15,286 nt of DNA, from the NCBI GenBank assembly GCA_036745245.1, contig DAIOGN010000085.1, positions 1 through 15,286 of the forward strand, written 5' to 3'. Positions within the stretch are counted from its first letter, which is position 1, and each line of letters begins with the position of its first letter. The position numbers and the translations under genes were made by a program. Under the pieces are notes generated by a model, which was not told where the DNA came from, did no database searches, and saw only the letters and a program-made list of their open reading frames with translations. Of this stretch, positions 14,276 through 15,286 are shown piece after piece. Origin of the DNA: DAIOGN01 sp036745245. GTDB lineage: Bacteria; Zixibacteria; MSB-5A5; JAUVRN01.

Positions 14276-15286
14276 ATGAATCCCAACACTCCGATCGACC
14301 ACCTGGTAGGGCGCGGCAACCGCCAGGGAGCTGACCTGTTCCGGTCGTGGTACGCGGAACTGGACCAGTGCGCCGAGAACAACGGGCAGGCGGCTTACGT
14401 GTTCGTGATGGGAAGCCTGAACGAAATCCTCAAATGCTTCGACCTGCCCGTGGTGTTCCCCGAGATCAACTCGCTCCAGACGGCTGTACGGAGGGTGTCG
14501 CACGAATACCTCGGGGAGGCCGAAGACGCCGGCTACTCTCCCGACATCTGCGGCTACGTCAAGGCCGACGTGGCGGTGCAGCTACGGGGCGGCCAGCACC
14601 CACTGGGCCGCATCCCCAAGCCCAGCCTGGCCGTGCTTACGAATGCCTGCAACACGTACATCAAGTGGGCCGAGATCTGGGAGCGGCAGTACGAAATCCC
14701 CATCGTCACACTGGACGTGCCCGGCAGCCGACACGAGGATCACCGGGCACAGCCCGGAAACGACGATTTCGAGCGCGACCGCCGCTACGTGGAAGCTCAG
14801 TTGCGGGAACTCATCGAAGTCTGCGAGCGGGTCACCGGCAAGCGCTTCGACATCGACCGCCTGCGCGAAATCATGGGCTGGGCCAATCAGGTCAGTTCCG
14901 GCTGGAGCCGGGTGCTCGAACTCAATCAGGCGAAACCCTCCGTATTTTCCGCCCTCACCGACGGCACCATCTACCTGGGCGTGGCCAACGGCTTCCGCGG
15001 AACCGAGGCGGGCGCGGCGTACTTCCGCGATCTGGTGGAGGAGATGGAATACAAGGTGCTGCACAAAATCGGCACCCTCAACGAGGAAACCTACAGGCTC
15101 CTATTCGTAGGCGTTCCCTGCTATCCAATCTTCCGCCGATTCAACGAGCTCTTTACCGAGTGGGGCGGCACCTTTGTGAACTCCACCTATCTGTGGTTCG
15201 CGTCCGGCGGCGCCCAGCGAGGCATCCAGTACGATCTGGCCAATCCGCTCGGCTCCCTGGCGGAGGGGGTGCTGCTCTCGGTGCGC
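14276..15286 (+). CDS. bcrB: Benzoyl-CoA reductase subunit, BcrB/BzdO-like (3' end outside window)
   Basis: 337 codons are visible and the frame stays open to the right edge; BcrB/BzdO proteins are about 430-450 residues, so roughly a quarter is missing. Family features are DICGYVKAD with C92, LTNACNTYIKW with C125, and VTLDVPG after it. The cysteines are positioned as cluster ligands of the 2-hydroxyacyl-CoA dehydratase/benzoyl-CoA reductase family. With the preceding BcrC-like protein it should form the benzoyl-CoA-binding half of the reductase. The ATG at 14276 is eight bases after the previous stop, GAGGCCGGCC intervening, so the two are one transcript. The ATPase subunits BcrA and BcrD, and perhaps a ferredoxin, would be expected next. 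Confidence 0.88.
   Translation, partial: MNPNTPIDHLVGRGNRQGADLFRSWYAELDQCAENNGQAAYVFVMGSLNEILKCFDLPVVFPEINSLQTAVRRVSHEYLGEAEDAGYSPDICGYVKADVAVQLRGGQHPLGRIPKPSLAVLTNACNTYIKWAEIWERQYEIPIVTLDVPGSRHEDHRAQPGNDDFERDRRYVEAQLRELIEVCERVTGKRFDIDRLREIMGWANQVSSGWSRVLELNQAKPSVFSALTDGTIYLGVANGFRGTEAGAAYFRDLVEEMEYKVLHKIGTLNEETYRLLFVGVPCYPIFRRFNELFTEWGGTFVNSTYLWFASGGAQRGIQYDLANPLGSLAEGVLLSVR

Noticed and set aside
14582..15064. Minus-strand and shifted plus-strand frames inside the BcrB-like gene
   Set aside because: The true frame from 14276 is open to the window end with family motifs; the others are shadows.
13095..15286. 2-hydroxyglutaryl-CoA or phenyllactoyl-CoA dehydratase instead of benzoyl-CoA reductase
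   Set aside because: The families share cysteines and fold, but the gene order and the nearby Dch, Had and Oah-like genes fit benzoyl-CoA reductase. Kept as an alternative until bcrA/bcrD are seen.

Overview
The window is GC-rich bacterial DNA, densely coding, with no RNA genes, mobile elements or CRISPR arrays. Several traits suggest an environmental, probably anaerobic, non-proteobacterial lineage of the Acidobacteriota / Gemmatimonadota / 'Eisenbacteria' sort: a Hanks-type Ser/Thr kinase with a TolB/FlgO-like tail, and a BlaI regulator paired with a giant M56 peptidase carrying SDYE-type repeats. This placement is an inference from gene types, not a phylogeny.

Left part (1-4543, all minus strand): a Ser/Thr protein kinase cut by the left edge; a small TPR protein followed by an SDR oxidoreductase (24 bp apart); and an acetyl-CoA acetyltransferase-type thiolase lying 2 bp downstream of a terpene-cyclase-like alpha-toroid repeat protein. 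Centre (4713-7913, plus strand): a BlaI/MecI-type repressor and a 929-residue BlaR1-like membrane metallopeptidase, closed by a clear intrinsic terminator near 7963-8000. The peptidase has an unusually regular array of 34-residue repeats.

Right part (8084-15286): the main catabolic locus. Two operons diverge from an AT-rich promoter region (about 12330-12475), and each begins with a TetR-family regulator. The leftward operon encodes TetR, a ring-opening crotonase of the Oah/BamA/BadI group with an added zinc ribbon, an NAD-type SDR, a dienoyl-CoA hydratase (Dch type) and a zinc-dependent dehydrogenase (Had type). The rightward operon encodes a second TetR overlapping a BcrC-like and then a BcrB-like benzoyl-CoA reductase subunit; the latter runs off the right edge. 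Together they give a plausible route: ATP-dependent dearomatisation of benzoyl-CoA, hydration of the diene, oxidation of the alcohol, hydrolytic ring opening, then beta-oxidation by the SDR. The distant thiolase could help finish it. BcrA and BcrD would be expected just beyond the right edge.

The points most worth a second look are the zinc-ribbon ring hydrolase without the family's usual insertion, the doubly regulated divergent promoter with two different perfect palindromes, the alternating SDYE repeat array of the M56 protein, the cyclase-like protein coupled to a thiolase, and an SDR lacking its catalytic serine.
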